In this document: in pieces, positions 1 through 6,074 of the stretch | Numbering within the stretch: the first letter of the stretch is position 1 | Layout: the number at the start of each line of letters is the position of its first letter | Origin: an uncultured Propionivibrio sp. | GTDB taxonomy: Bacteria > Pseudomonadota > Gammaproteobacteria > Burkholderiales > Rhodocyclaceae | Direction of reading: 5' to 3' | Assembly (NCBI GenBank): GCA_938040985.1 | Contig: CALHZD010000015.1 | Location: 1 to 10,136, forward strand | Length of the DNA: 10,136 bases | Program-made: the position numbers and the translations under genes | The notes under the pieces: generated by a model | Told to the model about the DNA's origin: nothing | Seen by the model: the letters and a program-made list of their open reading frames with translations, nothing else | The model's database searches: none

Positions 1-1
1 G

Positions 2-262
2 CTAAAGCAACGTTCAAAATCCTTCGGATTTTGCTTTGCTGACTTTCTTTGGCGAAGCAAAGAAAGTCAGCGGGGTGCGCTGCCGCTCAGCGCAACGGCA
101 TCAAGAGAAGCTCCGTGGGTGAGCCAGCACAGCATTGCCCGTCCTCGCGCGCAGCCACCGCCTAAAGAAGCTTTACGGGCTGAGCCAGCGCCTACAGTCA
201 AACAATCCTTTCAATTCTTGTTTTTAGGTTCTTCCGTACCCCTGCCCGCTAGCCCGCGTATT
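2..262 (+). other. Start-less open frame in a hairpin-rich intergenic element
   Basis: Frame 2 stays open for about 86 codons, from the left edge to a TAG at 262-264. I see no ATG start with a ribosome binding site. The conceptual product is rich in Arg, Ser, Ala and Pro and contains ADFLWRSKESQRGA. From memory, similar strings turn up as short hypothetical proteins beside many proteobacterial genes, where they look like dispersed non-coding elements. The stretch also carries the hairpins at 15-33 and 38-71. It could be the 3' end of a gene that begins left of the window, but the composition argues against a folded protein. I treat it as probable non-coding repeat sequence. Confidence 0.35.
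38..71. repeat. Perfect 14-bp inverted repeat (hairpin), with a second hairpin beside it
   Basis: Arms GCTGACTTTCTTTG (38-51) and CAAAGAAAGTCAGC (58-71) are perfectly complementary around a 6-nt loop. A second hairpin sits just upstream, with an 8-bp stem at 15-22 and 26-33 and a TTC loop. Neither is followed by a clear T-tract on the plus strand. The 14-bp arm pair resembles dispersed intergenic elements found in proteobacterial genomes, but I cannot check copy number here. Confidence 0.6.
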
Positions 263-263
263 T

Positions 264-400
264 AGGGCGTTTCAGAGTAGGTGCTCTGAAGCCCTTGTAA
301 ACAGGGCATCTCCGGGCACCTGCCCTGAACTCCTTTATTTATAAGGACTCCCGGGGCGCCTGTCCGGAAAAGCCCTATCCACGCGGGTTTGCGAGGGCTG
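264..400. repeat. Tandem array 1 of about 39-bp palindromic units
   Basis: At least three degenerate units begin near 264, 303 and 343, with a decayed fourth from about 383. Each starts with AGGGC or a variant and ends with GCCCT or a variant, so each unit is an imperfect palindrome. Unit 1 is the clearest: outer arms AGGGC (264-268) and GCCCT (291-295) enclose inner arms TTCAGAG (271-277) and CTCTGAA (284-290). The linkers are short and AT-rich (TGTAAAC, TATTTAT), except the last, which contains TATCCACGCGGGTTT (376-390). The array ends a few bases from the stop codon of the membrane-protein gene at 406. It is related to the array at 7463-7640. Function is unknown; REP/BIME-like or terminator-like roles are possible. 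Confidence 0.7.
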
Positions 401-405
401 CTGAG

Positions 406-819
406 TCAGATCGGGAGCGCTTTTCTGTCGTTCAGCGCCAGCCAGCCGCGGGCAATGCGGTAAATTGCCCAGATGCCAAGCAACAACATGCCGATGTACC
501 ACAGCGCGAAGCCGACAAGCACGATCAGCAATATGAGCGACGGGATGGCGATGATGATCGACCAGAGCAATGCGTACCAGAAGGTGCGGATTTGCCAGCG
601 GAAATGTGACTCCAGCCAGGTATTGCGCACTTCGTTGCGTTTTACGTAATTGATGATTACCGCGATGAGCGACGGCCAACCAAACAAAAACTGGCCGATG
701 ATCGTCGGTGCTCCGAACGTTCCGATGATTAGACTGAGGGCATGCAGTGCGTAAATCAGGTGCGTGATGTTGACCAGCGATTCGCTGGGCCCGGGAACCA
801 AATCAGTACCATGAGTCAT
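406..819 (-). CDS. Small four-helix membrane protein, DUF4870/COG3671-like
   Basis: This 137-residue protein is almost entirely hydrophobic. Four membrane segments are predicted by eye at about residues 15-35, 38-58, 78-100 and 101-121, with no cleavable signal peptide. Between helices 2 and 3 lies a polar stretch, NYVKRNEVRNTWLESHFRWQIRTF (residues 57-80), whose pattern resembles the conserved ESHFRWQ-type segment of DUF4870/COG3671 inner-membrane proteins. The family has no established function. The ATG start is supported by an AGGAG ribosome binding site six bases upstream (826-830). The gene stands alone, with no same-strand partner: a tRNA-Arg and its terminator lie upstream and repeat array 1 lies immediately downstream. 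Family assignment is from memory of the sequence pattern; the gene itself is near certain. Confidence 0.85.
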   Translation of the reverse strand: MTHGTDLVPGPSESLVNITHLIYALHALSLIIGTFGAPTIIGQFLFGWPSLIAVIINYVKRNEVRNTWLESHFRWQIRTFWYALLWSIIIAIPSLILLIVLVGFALWYIGMLLLGIWAIYRIARGWLALNDRKALPI

Positions 820-840
820 ACAGCGCTCCTTTTCGGTTTA

Positions 841-1056
841 TGCGCCCAAGGTAAATAAACAATGATGAGTTTGCATATTGGGGCTGGGCTTCCAATACCA
901 TCGGTAAAACTGACGAAGATCTAAAGAATAAAAGCGGTGAAATCGCCTGCTTGAGAAGTTAGAGGAAAATCAGGCAGCGGGTTAGCAAAAACCGATCGTC
1001 TCCGTGACTTGTCAGCCCATCTGCGCGCATAGCCACAATTTCTATGGGCGGAACTC
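841..1056. other. Intergenic stretch, no gene recognised
   Basis: This stretch separates the membrane-protein gene from the tRNA-Arg terminator and should contain the membrane-protein promoter, reading on the minus strand. I found no convincing -35/-10 pair. A weak inverted repeat, GCCCAT (1015-1020) with ATGGGC (1044-1049), lies beside the tRNA terminator. No open frame with a ribosome binding site was seen. Confidence 0.4.
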
Positions 1057-1093
1057 AAAAAGAAAAAGGATTGAATCATGACTGACTCAATCC
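1057..1093 (-). terminator. Intrinsic terminator of tRNA-Arg
   Basis: Read on the minus strand, GGATTGA (1093-1087) pairs with TCAATCC (1074-1068). The stem is followed directly by TTTTTCTTTTT (1067-1057). A 7-bp stem plus an interrupted T-run about 22 bases past the tRNA 3' end is a standard Rho-independent terminator. Confidence 0.8.
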
Positions 1094-1115
1094 CTGTTCT
1101 GTTTTCAGAGTTGCG

Positions 1116-1192
1116 TGGCGCGCCCGGAGCGATTCGAACGCCCGACCCCTTGGTTCGTAGCCAAGTACTCTATCCAACTGAGCTACGGGCGC
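1116..1192 (-). tRNA. tRNA-Arg (anticodon ACG)
   Basis: The minus strand folds into a complete 77-nt cloverleaf. The acceptor stem is GCGCCCG/CGGGCGC with encoded GCCA at the 3' end. The D-arm begins GCTCAGTTGGATAGAG. The anticodon stem is CTTGG/CCAAG with loop CTACGAA, giving anticodon ACG, and the T-loop is TTCGAAT. ACG is normally deaminated by TadA to ICG and reads CGU, CGC and CGA. The gene has its own promoter (1216-1244) and terminator (1057-1093), so it appears to be a single-gene unit divergent from tsaB. Confidence 0.98.
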
Positions 1193-1215
1193 AACGCATT
1201 TCTCGAATCCGACGG

Positions 1216-1244
1216 ATTGTACAGATCAATCATTGTTTGTTCAA
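1216..1244 (-). promoter_or_regulatory. Sigma70 promoter of tRNA-Arg
   Basis: On the minus strand, TTGAAC (1244-1239) and TACAAT (1221-1216) are separated by exactly 17 bp. The -10 element lies 23 bp upstream of the mature tRNA 5' end (1192). Each box matches consensus at five of six positions. Confidence 0.85.
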
Positions 1245-1269
1245 GCGTTTTCTGATGTTGGCGTGTGTT

Positions 1270-1299
1270 TTCGCATGCGGAATGGGCTTCCAGTAAAAT
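1270..1299 (+). promoter_or_regulatory. Candidate tsaB promoter, possibly leaderless
   Basis: TTCGCA (1270-1275) and TAAAAT (1294-1299) are spaced by 18 bp. If used, transcription would begin within a base or two of the tsaB ATG at 1306, giving a leaderless mRNA. No good Shine-Dalgarno precedes the ATG, which fits. The -35 match is only moderate, so the call is tentative. Confidence 0.35.
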
Positions 1300-1305
1300 A
1301 GGCGA

Positions 1306-1983
1306 ATGAAGATTCTTGCACTTGAAACGGCGGTTGATCCCGGCTCGGTGGCGCTCTGGTTGGAAGGAGAAACCGTCGAGCGCTTTTGTCCGGAAGGCTT
1401 GTCGAATTCTGCGACGCTTCTGCCTTTGGCGGCACAGATGTTGGCCGATGCCGGGTTGAGCTTTGCCTGTCTTGATGGATTAGCTTTTGGTCAGGGACCC
1501 GGCGCATTTACCGGGCTGCGTGTGTCTTGTGGTTTGGCGCAGGGCTTGGCGATCGCACACGACCTGCCTTTGCTGGGCGTGGGTACGCTGGAGGCCGTGG
1601 CCGCATCGACCGGGGGCGGGCGTGTAATGACGACGCTTGATGCGCGGATGGGGGAGGTATATTGCGCGGCATTTGAGCGCGGCCGCCGAGTATTTGCAGA
1701 AGGCGTTTATGCTCCAGGGGCTTTGCCGTTGCCTGATTCAACAGGTTGGCTGGCCTGCGGTAATGCATTGACGGTCTACCCCCAGATTCGCGAACGTCTG
1801 GCTGGTTGTGTGGAGGCGTGGCGGCCGGAAATTATGCCCTGTGCGGGCGCGGTAGCGCGGCTTGCCGCGCCGCGTCTGATGCGCGGTGAGCGGCTCGACC
1901 CGGCAGATGCTGTGCCGCTGTACGTGCGTGACAAGGTGGCCAAAACGATTGCGGAGCGTCTGGCCGAAGGCGGGCACGCCTGA
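1306..1983 (+). CDS. tsaB: TsaB, tRNA t6A37 biosynthesis scaffold protein
   Basis: TsaB (YeaZ) is a catalytically inactive ASKHA-fold paralogue of TsaD. It dimerises with TsaD and, with TsaE and TsaC, makes N6-threonylcarbamoyladenosine at position 37 of ANN-decoding tRNAs in the cytoplasm. The family signature is clear: N-terminal MKILALETAVDPGSVALW, the GQGPGAFTGLR motif (residues 62-72) and DARMGEVY (112-119). At 225 residues it is close to the usual length (about 230). An in-frame TAA at 1294 makes the ATG at 1306 the first possible start. The ribosome binding site is weak. The stop overlaps the rimI start (TGATG), a tsaB-rimI coupling common in proteobacteria. Confidence 0.95.
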   Translation: MKILALETAVDPGSVALWLEGETVERFCPEGLSNSATLLPLAAQMLADAGLSFACLDGLAFGQGPGAFTGLRVSCGLAQGLAIAHDLPLLGVGTLEAVAASTGGGRVMTTLDARMGEVYCAAFERGRRVFAEGVYAPGALPLPDSTGWLACGNALTVYPQIRERLAGCVEAWRPEIMPCAGAVARLAAPRLMRGERLDPADAVPLYVRDKVAKTIAERLAEGGHA

Positions 1984-2531
1984 TGCGCGCCGTGATGCAA
2001 ATACCCCAGGCCGGTTTTGCACCGATGGTGTTGTCGGACCTTGATGCGCTGCTGCGTATTGAGCGGCAGGCCTGCCGTTTTCCCTGGAGCCGCGGTAATT
2101 TTGTCGACTCGATGGCAAGCGGTTACTTATGCCAGGTATATCGCAGTGATGAGGAGGTTCTTGGCTATTTCATCCTGATGATGGCGGTTGACGAGGCCCA
2201 TCTGCTGAATATTGTCGTTGCACCGGCGCATCAGGGCAAAAAACTGGGCGTACGCCTGCTGCATCAGGCGATGATGATGGCGCAAGATGCCGGTGGTCGC
2301 ATCCTGCTGCTGGAAGTTCGTCCGTCCAATACCGCAGCGCTGGCGCTGTATCGCCGCGCTGGTTTTCGACAAATCGGTGTGCGCCGGAATTATTACCGCG
2401 ATGCTGATGGAAGCGAAGACGCGGTCGTGATGTCGCGGGCGTTGGAAGAAAATGCGCTTGGACCAGCAACATCGGCAGATTTGCCGAACCCACCGCAAGT
2501 CCCGGAAGAGCGGCATGAGGTGCGGACATGA
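1983..2531 (+). CDS. rimI: RimI-type ribosomal protein S18 N-alpha-acetyltransferase
   Basis: RimI is a GNAT enzyme that transfers acetyl from acetyl-CoA to the N-terminal Ala of ribosomal protein S18. The GNAT fold is visible: the FPWS motif (33-36), the acetyl-CoA loop region NIVVAPAHQGKKLGVRLL (76-93), LLLEVRPSNTAALALYRRAGF (108-128) and RRNYYRDADGSEDAVVM (134-150). Glu111 and Tyr137/138 correspond to the catalytic Glu and Tyr of characterised RimI. In the usual Q/R-x-x-G-x-G/A pyrophosphate-binding motif, the first Gly is replaced by Lys87. The protein is 182 residues; a polar, Pro-rich tail of about 25 residues extends past the domain compared with the 148-residue E. coli enzyme. The start overlaps the tsaB stop by one base, and the stop overlaps the next gene by four. 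An alternative ATG at 1995 would shorten it by four residues. Confidence 0.92.
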   Translation: MRAVMQIPQAGFAPMVLSDLDALLRIERQACRFPWSRGNFVDSMASGYLCQVYRSDEEVLGYFILMMAVDEAHLLNIVVAPAHQGKKLGVRLLHQAMMMAQDAGGRILLLEVRPSNTAALALYRRAGFRQIGVRRNYYRDADGSEDAVVMSRALEENALGPATSADLPNPPQVPEERHEVRT

Positions 2532-3349
2532 GCCTGACGCGCAGACAGATGCTCGATGAAATGGGTCTCTCGCCGCAGTGGGTGCTGCGTGTCCGCCCAA
2601 AACTGATGGGCGATTCGCAGCGCGCCGAAACCGCTCAGCCCCTGGCAAGGCATGATGTTCAGGCCGAAGCCAGTGAGACCGCCGTATTACCGAGGCTTGC
2701 GCCGACTGCCGCATCTGCTGAAGAAATAGTATGTACGGACAATAAGCATGGTGCGGTTGCAGAGGTCATGGATATGGATTGGCCGCAATTACGGCAGACC
2801 ATCATGGAGTGTCATCTGTGCGGCTTATGTGCCAGGCGAAAGCAGGCGGTGCCGGGCGTTGGCGATGAGCGGGCCGACTGGCTGTTTATCGGCGAAGGGC
2901 CGGGGGCGGAGGAGGATGCGCGCGGCGAGCCGTTTGTCGGCCAGGCCGGCCGGCTACTCGACGCCATGCTGGCGGCGATCGATCTGGAACGCGGGAAAAA
3001 CGTCTATATCGCCAACGCCGTCAAATGTCGCCCTCCGGGCAACCGAACGCCGGAGCCGTCGGAAATGGCCGCCTGCTGGCCTTACCTGCAACGCCAGATC
3101 GAACTGCTGCAGCCCAAATTGATCGTCTTGCTTGGTAAGGCGGCGGTTGCCGCCGTGCTGGGTGAAACGCGTTCTTTAGCCAGTATGCGCGGCAGGCCTT
3201 TGACATACCGGCAGGGCGAACTGGAAATTCCCACGCTGGTCACCTATCACCCAGCCTATCTGCTGCGCAACCTGCCGGACAAGGCCAAGGCCTGGGAAGA
3301 CTTATGCCGCGCGCGCGCGCTGATGCGACGCATCGTGAATACGCCTTAA
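2528..3349 (+). CDS. Family 4 uracil-DNA glycosylase (4Fe-4S)
   Basis: The enzyme removes uracil from DNA to start base excision repair. The catalytic domain spans about residues 88-270. It has the motif GEGPGAEEDARGEPFVGQAG (122-141), the KCRPPGNRTP block (166-175) and the HPAYLLR motif (241-247). Candidate [4Fe-4S] ligands are Cys95, Cys98, Cys167 and Cys183, matching the CxxC...C...C spacing of the thermophile UDGa family; an additional Cys101 sits next to the CxxC pair. The first 85 or so residues are a low-complexity, probably disordered extension. The total of 273 residues is long compared with thermophile enzymes of about 200. The ATG overlaps rimI by ATGA and has GAGGTG five bases upstream, so translation is probably coupled. 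A 13-bp alternating CG run (3308-3320) lies near the 3' end. Confidence 0.93.
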   Translation: MSLTRRQMLDEMGLSPQWVLRVRPKLMGDSQRAETAQPLARHDVQAEASETAVLPRLAPTAASAEEIVCTDNKHGAVAEVMDMDWPQLRQTIMECHLCGLCARRKQAVPGVGDERADWLFIGEGPGAEEDARGEPFVGQAGRLLDAMLAAIDLERGKNVYIANAVKCRPPGNRTPEPSEMAACWPYLQRQIELLQPKLIVLLGKAAVAAVLGETRSLASMRGRPLTYRQGELEIPTLVTYHPAYLLRNLPDKAKAWEDLCRARALMRRIVNTP

Positions 3350-3350
3350 A

Positions 3351-4613
3351 TCAGTGCGTCGAATCATCGAGATGGATTACGTCGTCTTGGATGCGCTGAT
3401 TATGCTCGTGGCGGCGTTTGACGAGCAGCATGCTGCCGCTGACAAATAGCCCGAATAAGGTAATGACCCAATAGATCGAGAGGTTGATCTGCATCATCAG
3501 GTAATACAGGCAGGTCGTAACCAAGATCGACAGGTTTTCGTTGAAATTCTGAACGGCAATCGAATGACCCGCGCCCATGAGCAGGTGCCCGCGATGTTGC
3601 AGCAAGGCATTCATCGGCACGACGAAAAATCCCGATAGGGCGCCGATAACGATCAGCAGCGGGACGGCGACCCAGAGGGTACGGACGAAGACCATGGAAA
3701 GAACGATAATGCCCATGGCGATTCCAATCGGAATGACGCGCACGGATTGGCGCAACGTCACCATTTTGGCAGCGGCGGCTGCGCCGAGCGCCACGCCGAT
3801 GGCGACGACGCCCTGCAGCATGCTCGATTTGGAGAGATTGAGATGCAGGGCGGCTTCCGCCCATTTGATGACGATGAACTGTAAGGTTGCGCCGGCGCCC
3901 CAGAACAGCGTGGTGACGGCCAGCGAAACCTGACCGAGGCGGTCGCGCCAGAGCAATATCATGCAGCGGTTGAACTCCTGGAACAGATAAAGCGGGTTCT
4001 TGTGCAATTTTTTGTGCTCGACGCCGGTGTCGGGAATGTACAGATTAAAAATGGTAGCGAGGAGATAGAAAAAGCAGATGATGGCAATCGCTATTTCACT
4101 AATCGAGTCGATGCCCAGCTTGATGAACGGCAAGTCAGGAGTGAGTAGGCGGGCGGCCAGCCCGGGTTGAATCAGTGTGCCGCCGATGACGACGCCGAGA
4201 ATGATGGCGCCGACGGTCAGCCCTTCGATCCAGCCATTGGCGATGACCAGCAGTCGGTGCGGTAGATATTCGGTCAGGATGCCATATTTGGCGGGCGAAT
4301 AAGCGGCGGCGCCCAGACCGACGATCGCATAGGCAAAGAGCGGATGTACGTGGAAAAACATCATGATGCAGCCGACGATTTTGATGGCGTTGCTGATGAA
4401 CATGACGCGCCATTTGGGCATCGAATCGGCGAATGCGCCGACAAACGCGGCGAGGACGACGTAGGAAACGGTGAAAAATGTTTTTAGCAACGGCTCATAA
4501 GCTGGCGGCGCCTGCATTTCGCGCAGGACGGCGATCGCAACGATGAGCAGCGCGTTATCGGCGAGCGCGGAAAAAAATTGCGCCGCCATAATAATGTAAA
4601 AGCCGAAAGGCAT
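3351..4613 (-). CDS. lplT: LplT, lysophospholipid transporter
   Basis: LplT is an MFS-type inner-membrane flippase that brings lysophospholipids (mainly lysophosphatidylethanolamine) to the inner leaflet for re-acylation. The sequence aligns with E. coli LplT: AQFFSALADNALL (residues 11-23), FVGAFADS (57-64), GAAAYSPAKYGIL (101-113), the LFWGAGATL segment and FFVVPMNALLQHRG. About 12 hydrophobic segments are visible across 420 residues (E. coli 397). I chose the ATG at 4613; a GTG at 4619 would add two residues, and neither has a clear ribosome binding site. In enterobacteria lplT precedes aas, the acyltransferase; no aas is present here. The stop is one base from the udg stop in a convergent arrangement with no obvious terminator between. 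Confidence 0.95.
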   Translation of the reverse strand: MPFGFYIIMAAQFFSALADNALLIVAIAVLREMQAPPAYEPLLKTFFTVSYVVLAAFVGAFADSMPKWRVMFISNAIKIVGCIMMFFHVHPLFAYAIVGLGAAAYSPAKYGILTEYLPHRLLVIANGWIEGLTVGAIILGVVIGGTLIQPGLAARLLTPDLPFIKLGIDSISEIAIAIICFFYLLATIFNLYIPDTGVEHKKLHKNPLYLFQEFNRCMILLWRDRLGQVSLAVTTLFWGAGATLQFIVIKWAEAALHLNLSKSSMLQGVVAIGVALGAAAAAKMVTLRQSVRVIPIGIAMGIIVLSMVFVRTLWVAVPLLIVIGALSGFFVVPMNALLQHRGHLLMGAGHSIAVQNFNENLSILVTTCLYYLMMQINLSIYWVITLFGLFVSGSMLLVKRRHEHNQRIQDDVIHLDDSTH

Positions 4614-4646
4614 TAACACTGGACAGTTTCTAACAAGACGGGCGAT

Positions 4647-4655
4647 TTTATACCA
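4647..4655 (-). promoter_or_regulatory. Extended -10 promoter of lplT
   Basis: On the minus strand the sequence TGGTATAAA gives an extended -10 (TGn plus TATAAA). It lies 33 bp upstream of the lplT ATG. No good -35 hexamer is found 16-18 bp upstream, which is tolerated in extended -10 promoters. Confidence 0.5.
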
Positions 4656-4809
4656 CGAAAACCAGATTTATATCCCGATTTGTCGCCGGAGAGCGACGAG
4701 CAGAGCGTTGAGGAGTGGCGGGGAGATAAGGACTGCGGCAGCTCTCTACTTTCTCTGAAACGTTTGTCAGTCTAGGGATGGGTTGAGGTCATAGCGGTAG
4801 GGGTTTTCG

Positions 4810-4821
4810 CCGCAGCTGCGG
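4810..4821. repeat. 12-bp perfect palindrome in the lplT-alr spacer
   Basis: CCGCAGCTGCGG is a perfect self-complementary dodecamer midway between the divergent genes. It could be a regulator half-site pair or simply chance. No T-tract follows it, so it is not a terminator. Confidence 0.4.
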
Positions 4822-4836
4822 AATGGGCTGGGGAAT

Positions 4837-4868
4837 TTTTTGATGGATTTTTGATGGATGCGTGATGG
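4837..4868. repeat. Helically phased direct repeats upstream of alr
   Basis: TTTTTGATGGA occurs twice in tandem (4837-4847 and 4848-4858). The core TGATGG occurs three times at exact 11-bp intervals (4841, 4852 and 4863). This places three copies on one face of the helix, about 20 bp upstream of the proposed alr -35 box. A regulator-binding or DNA-bending role is inferred only. Confidence 0.5.
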
Positions 4869-4889
4869 TTGAGGCACAATGCCGCTGTT

Positions 4890-4918
4890 TTGATTCGCCC
4901 GGGAAATTTCCGGATAAA
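4890..4918 (+). promoter_or_regulatory. Candidate alr-radA promoter with an internal palindrome
   Basis: TTGATT (4890-4895) and GATAAA (4913-4918) are separated by 17 bp, with a predicted start about 40 nt before the alr ATG. The spacer contains the 10-bp palindrome GGAAATTTCC (4902-4911), placed where a repressor would block RNA polymerase. Each box matches consensus at four of six positions. Confidence 0.5.
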
Positions 4919-4965
4919 TTTTTTTCGTTTCAACTTCCCGTTTTCAGGCCTCAGGTTTTTTATCC

Positions 4966-6060
4966 ATGCCTCGTCCAATTCAAGCCCGCATTGCTACGGC
5001 CGCAATTCGTCACAATTATCTTCTTGCCAAAAAATATGCCGCCCGTGGCGGGGAGTCTGTCAAAGCCTGGGCAGTCGTCAAGGCTAATGCGTATGGTCAC
5101 GGCCTGTTGCGTACGGCACGGGCGCTTGGCGATGTGGCAGACGGTTTTGCGTTGCTCGATCTGTCCGATGCGGTCACCTTGCGCGATGCCGGTTTCAGGC
5201 AACCCATACTGTTGCTCGAAGGCATTTTCGAGGCGCGCGACGTGCATACATGCGCCGAATACCAGCTAACCCCGGCAATTCACTGCCTGGAACAGCTTAA
5301 ATTGCTGCAAACAGTGGCTTTGCCTGGACCTTTGCCGATTTATCTCAAGCTGAATACGGGGATGAACCGGCTTGGTTTTACATTTGACCAGATCCCCTTA
5401 CTGCGGGCGGCATTGGAGCGCATTTCTGTATTGGGCGAAAAGACGTTGATGACGCATTTTTCCGATGCCGATGGCGAGCGTGGAGTTGCCTGGCAATTGG
5501 CGCGCCTTGAAGCGATCCGCAATGCCTGGCCGGAAGCCGCGACGTTTCCCGTATCAATGGCGAATTCAGCCGCACTGATGCGCCATCCGGCGACGGTACG
5601 CGGCTGGGCGCGCCCCGGTATCATGATTTACGGAAGCTCACCTTTTACCGAGACCCCTGCGGCCCGTCTGGATTTGCAGCCTGTCATGACGCTGGGCAGC
5701 CGCATCATTGCCGTTGAAACGGTAGGCGCCGGCGAACGGGTTGGCTACGGCGGCACGTTCGTTGCCGAGCGCGAAATGCGTTTGGGCATCGTTGCCTGTG
5801 GTTATGCCGACGGTTATCCGCGCCATGCGCCGACGGGGACGCCGATTCTGGTCGACGGCCAGAGAACGCGGACGATTGGCCGGGTATCCATGGATATGCT
5901 GGCCTGCGACCTGAGTGATTTGCCTGCGGCGGGTGTGGGTAGCGAGGCCGTTCTATGGGGTGAAAAGCTGCCGGTTGAGGAAGTGGCTGCGGCGGCAGGG
6001 ACGATCAGTTACGAGTTGCTGTGTGCTCTGGCGCCGCGCGTGCCGGTCGCCGAAGTTTGA
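4966..6060 (+). CDS. alr: Alanine racemase
   Basis: This is a PLP-dependent fold-type III enzyme that interconverts L- and D-alanine in the cytoplasm and supplies D-Ala for peptidoglycan. Lys39 in the motif VVKANAYGHG (37-46) is the expected PLP Schiff-base lysine. Tyr261 in ERVGYGGTF is the expected second catalytic base, contributed across the dimer. LKLNTGMNRLGF (128-138), SMANSAALMRHP (197-208) and RPGIMIYG (216-223) are further family blocks. At 364 residues it is a normal length (E. coli Alr 359). The ATG has only a weak CAGG about ten bases upstream. radA follows after 14 bases without a terminator, so the two are probably co-transcribed. Sequence alone does not distinguish the biosynthetic from a catabolic paralogue, but the context favours the housekeeping Alr. 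Confidence 0.96.
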   Translation: MPRPIQARIATAAIRHNYLLAKKYAARGGESVKAWAVVKANAYGHGLLRTARALGDVADGFALLDLSDAVTLRDAGFRQPILLLEGIFEARDVHTCAEYQLTPAIHCLEQLKLLQTVALPGPLPIYLKLNTGMNRLGFTFDQIPLLRAALERISVLGEKTLMTHFSDADGERGVAWQLARLEAIRNAWPEAATFPVSMANSAALMRHPATVRGWARPGIMIYGSSPFTETPAARLDLQPVMTLGSRIIAVETVGAGERVGYGGTFVAEREMRLGIVACGYADGYPRHAPTGTPILVDGQRTRTIGRVSMDMLACDLSDLPAAGVGSEAVLWGEKLPVEEVAAAAGTISYELLCALAPRVPVAEV

Positions 6061-6074
6061 AAGCAGGCAAATCA

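Noticed and set aside
264..400. CRISPR array interpretation of the repeats (also for 7463-7640)
   Set aside because: The units are degenerate and nearly contiguous, linkers are only 6-16 nt and partly shared between units, and no cas genes are present.
335..679. Minus-strand 114-codon open frame overlapping the membrane-protein gene
   Set aside because: It overlaps most of the DUF4870-like gene in another frame, extends into repeat array 1, and is Arg/His-rich as shadow frames are.
841..901. Minus-strand 32-codon frame upstream of the membrane-protein gene
   Set aside because: No ribosome binding site precedes its ATG, and it overlaps the ribosome binding site and start of the real gene.
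1078..1296. Plus-strand 72-codon open frame
   Set aside because: It runs antisense through the tRNA-Arg gene; the GAIRTPDPLVRSQVLYPTELRA string is a well-known artefact of translating the reverse of a tRNA.
1738..2118. Minus-strand frames antisense to tsaB and rimI
   Set aside because: They are antisense shadows of well-identified genes and encode Arg/Pro/His-rich sequences without domains.
3308..3320. Alternating CG run near the end of udg
   Set aside because: It encodes ordinary Arg-Ala codons; a Z-DNA or slippage role has no support beyond the base pattern.
4772..4978. Minus-strand 68-codon frame in the lplT-alr spacer
   Set aside because: Composition is low-complexity, no ribosome binding site or homology is recognised, and it overlaps the alr promoter and start.
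6021..6074. Upstream ATG extending radA by 18 residues
   Set aside because: The extension lies inside alr, has no family match, and the ATG at 6075 gives the conserved N-terminus with a ribosome binding site.
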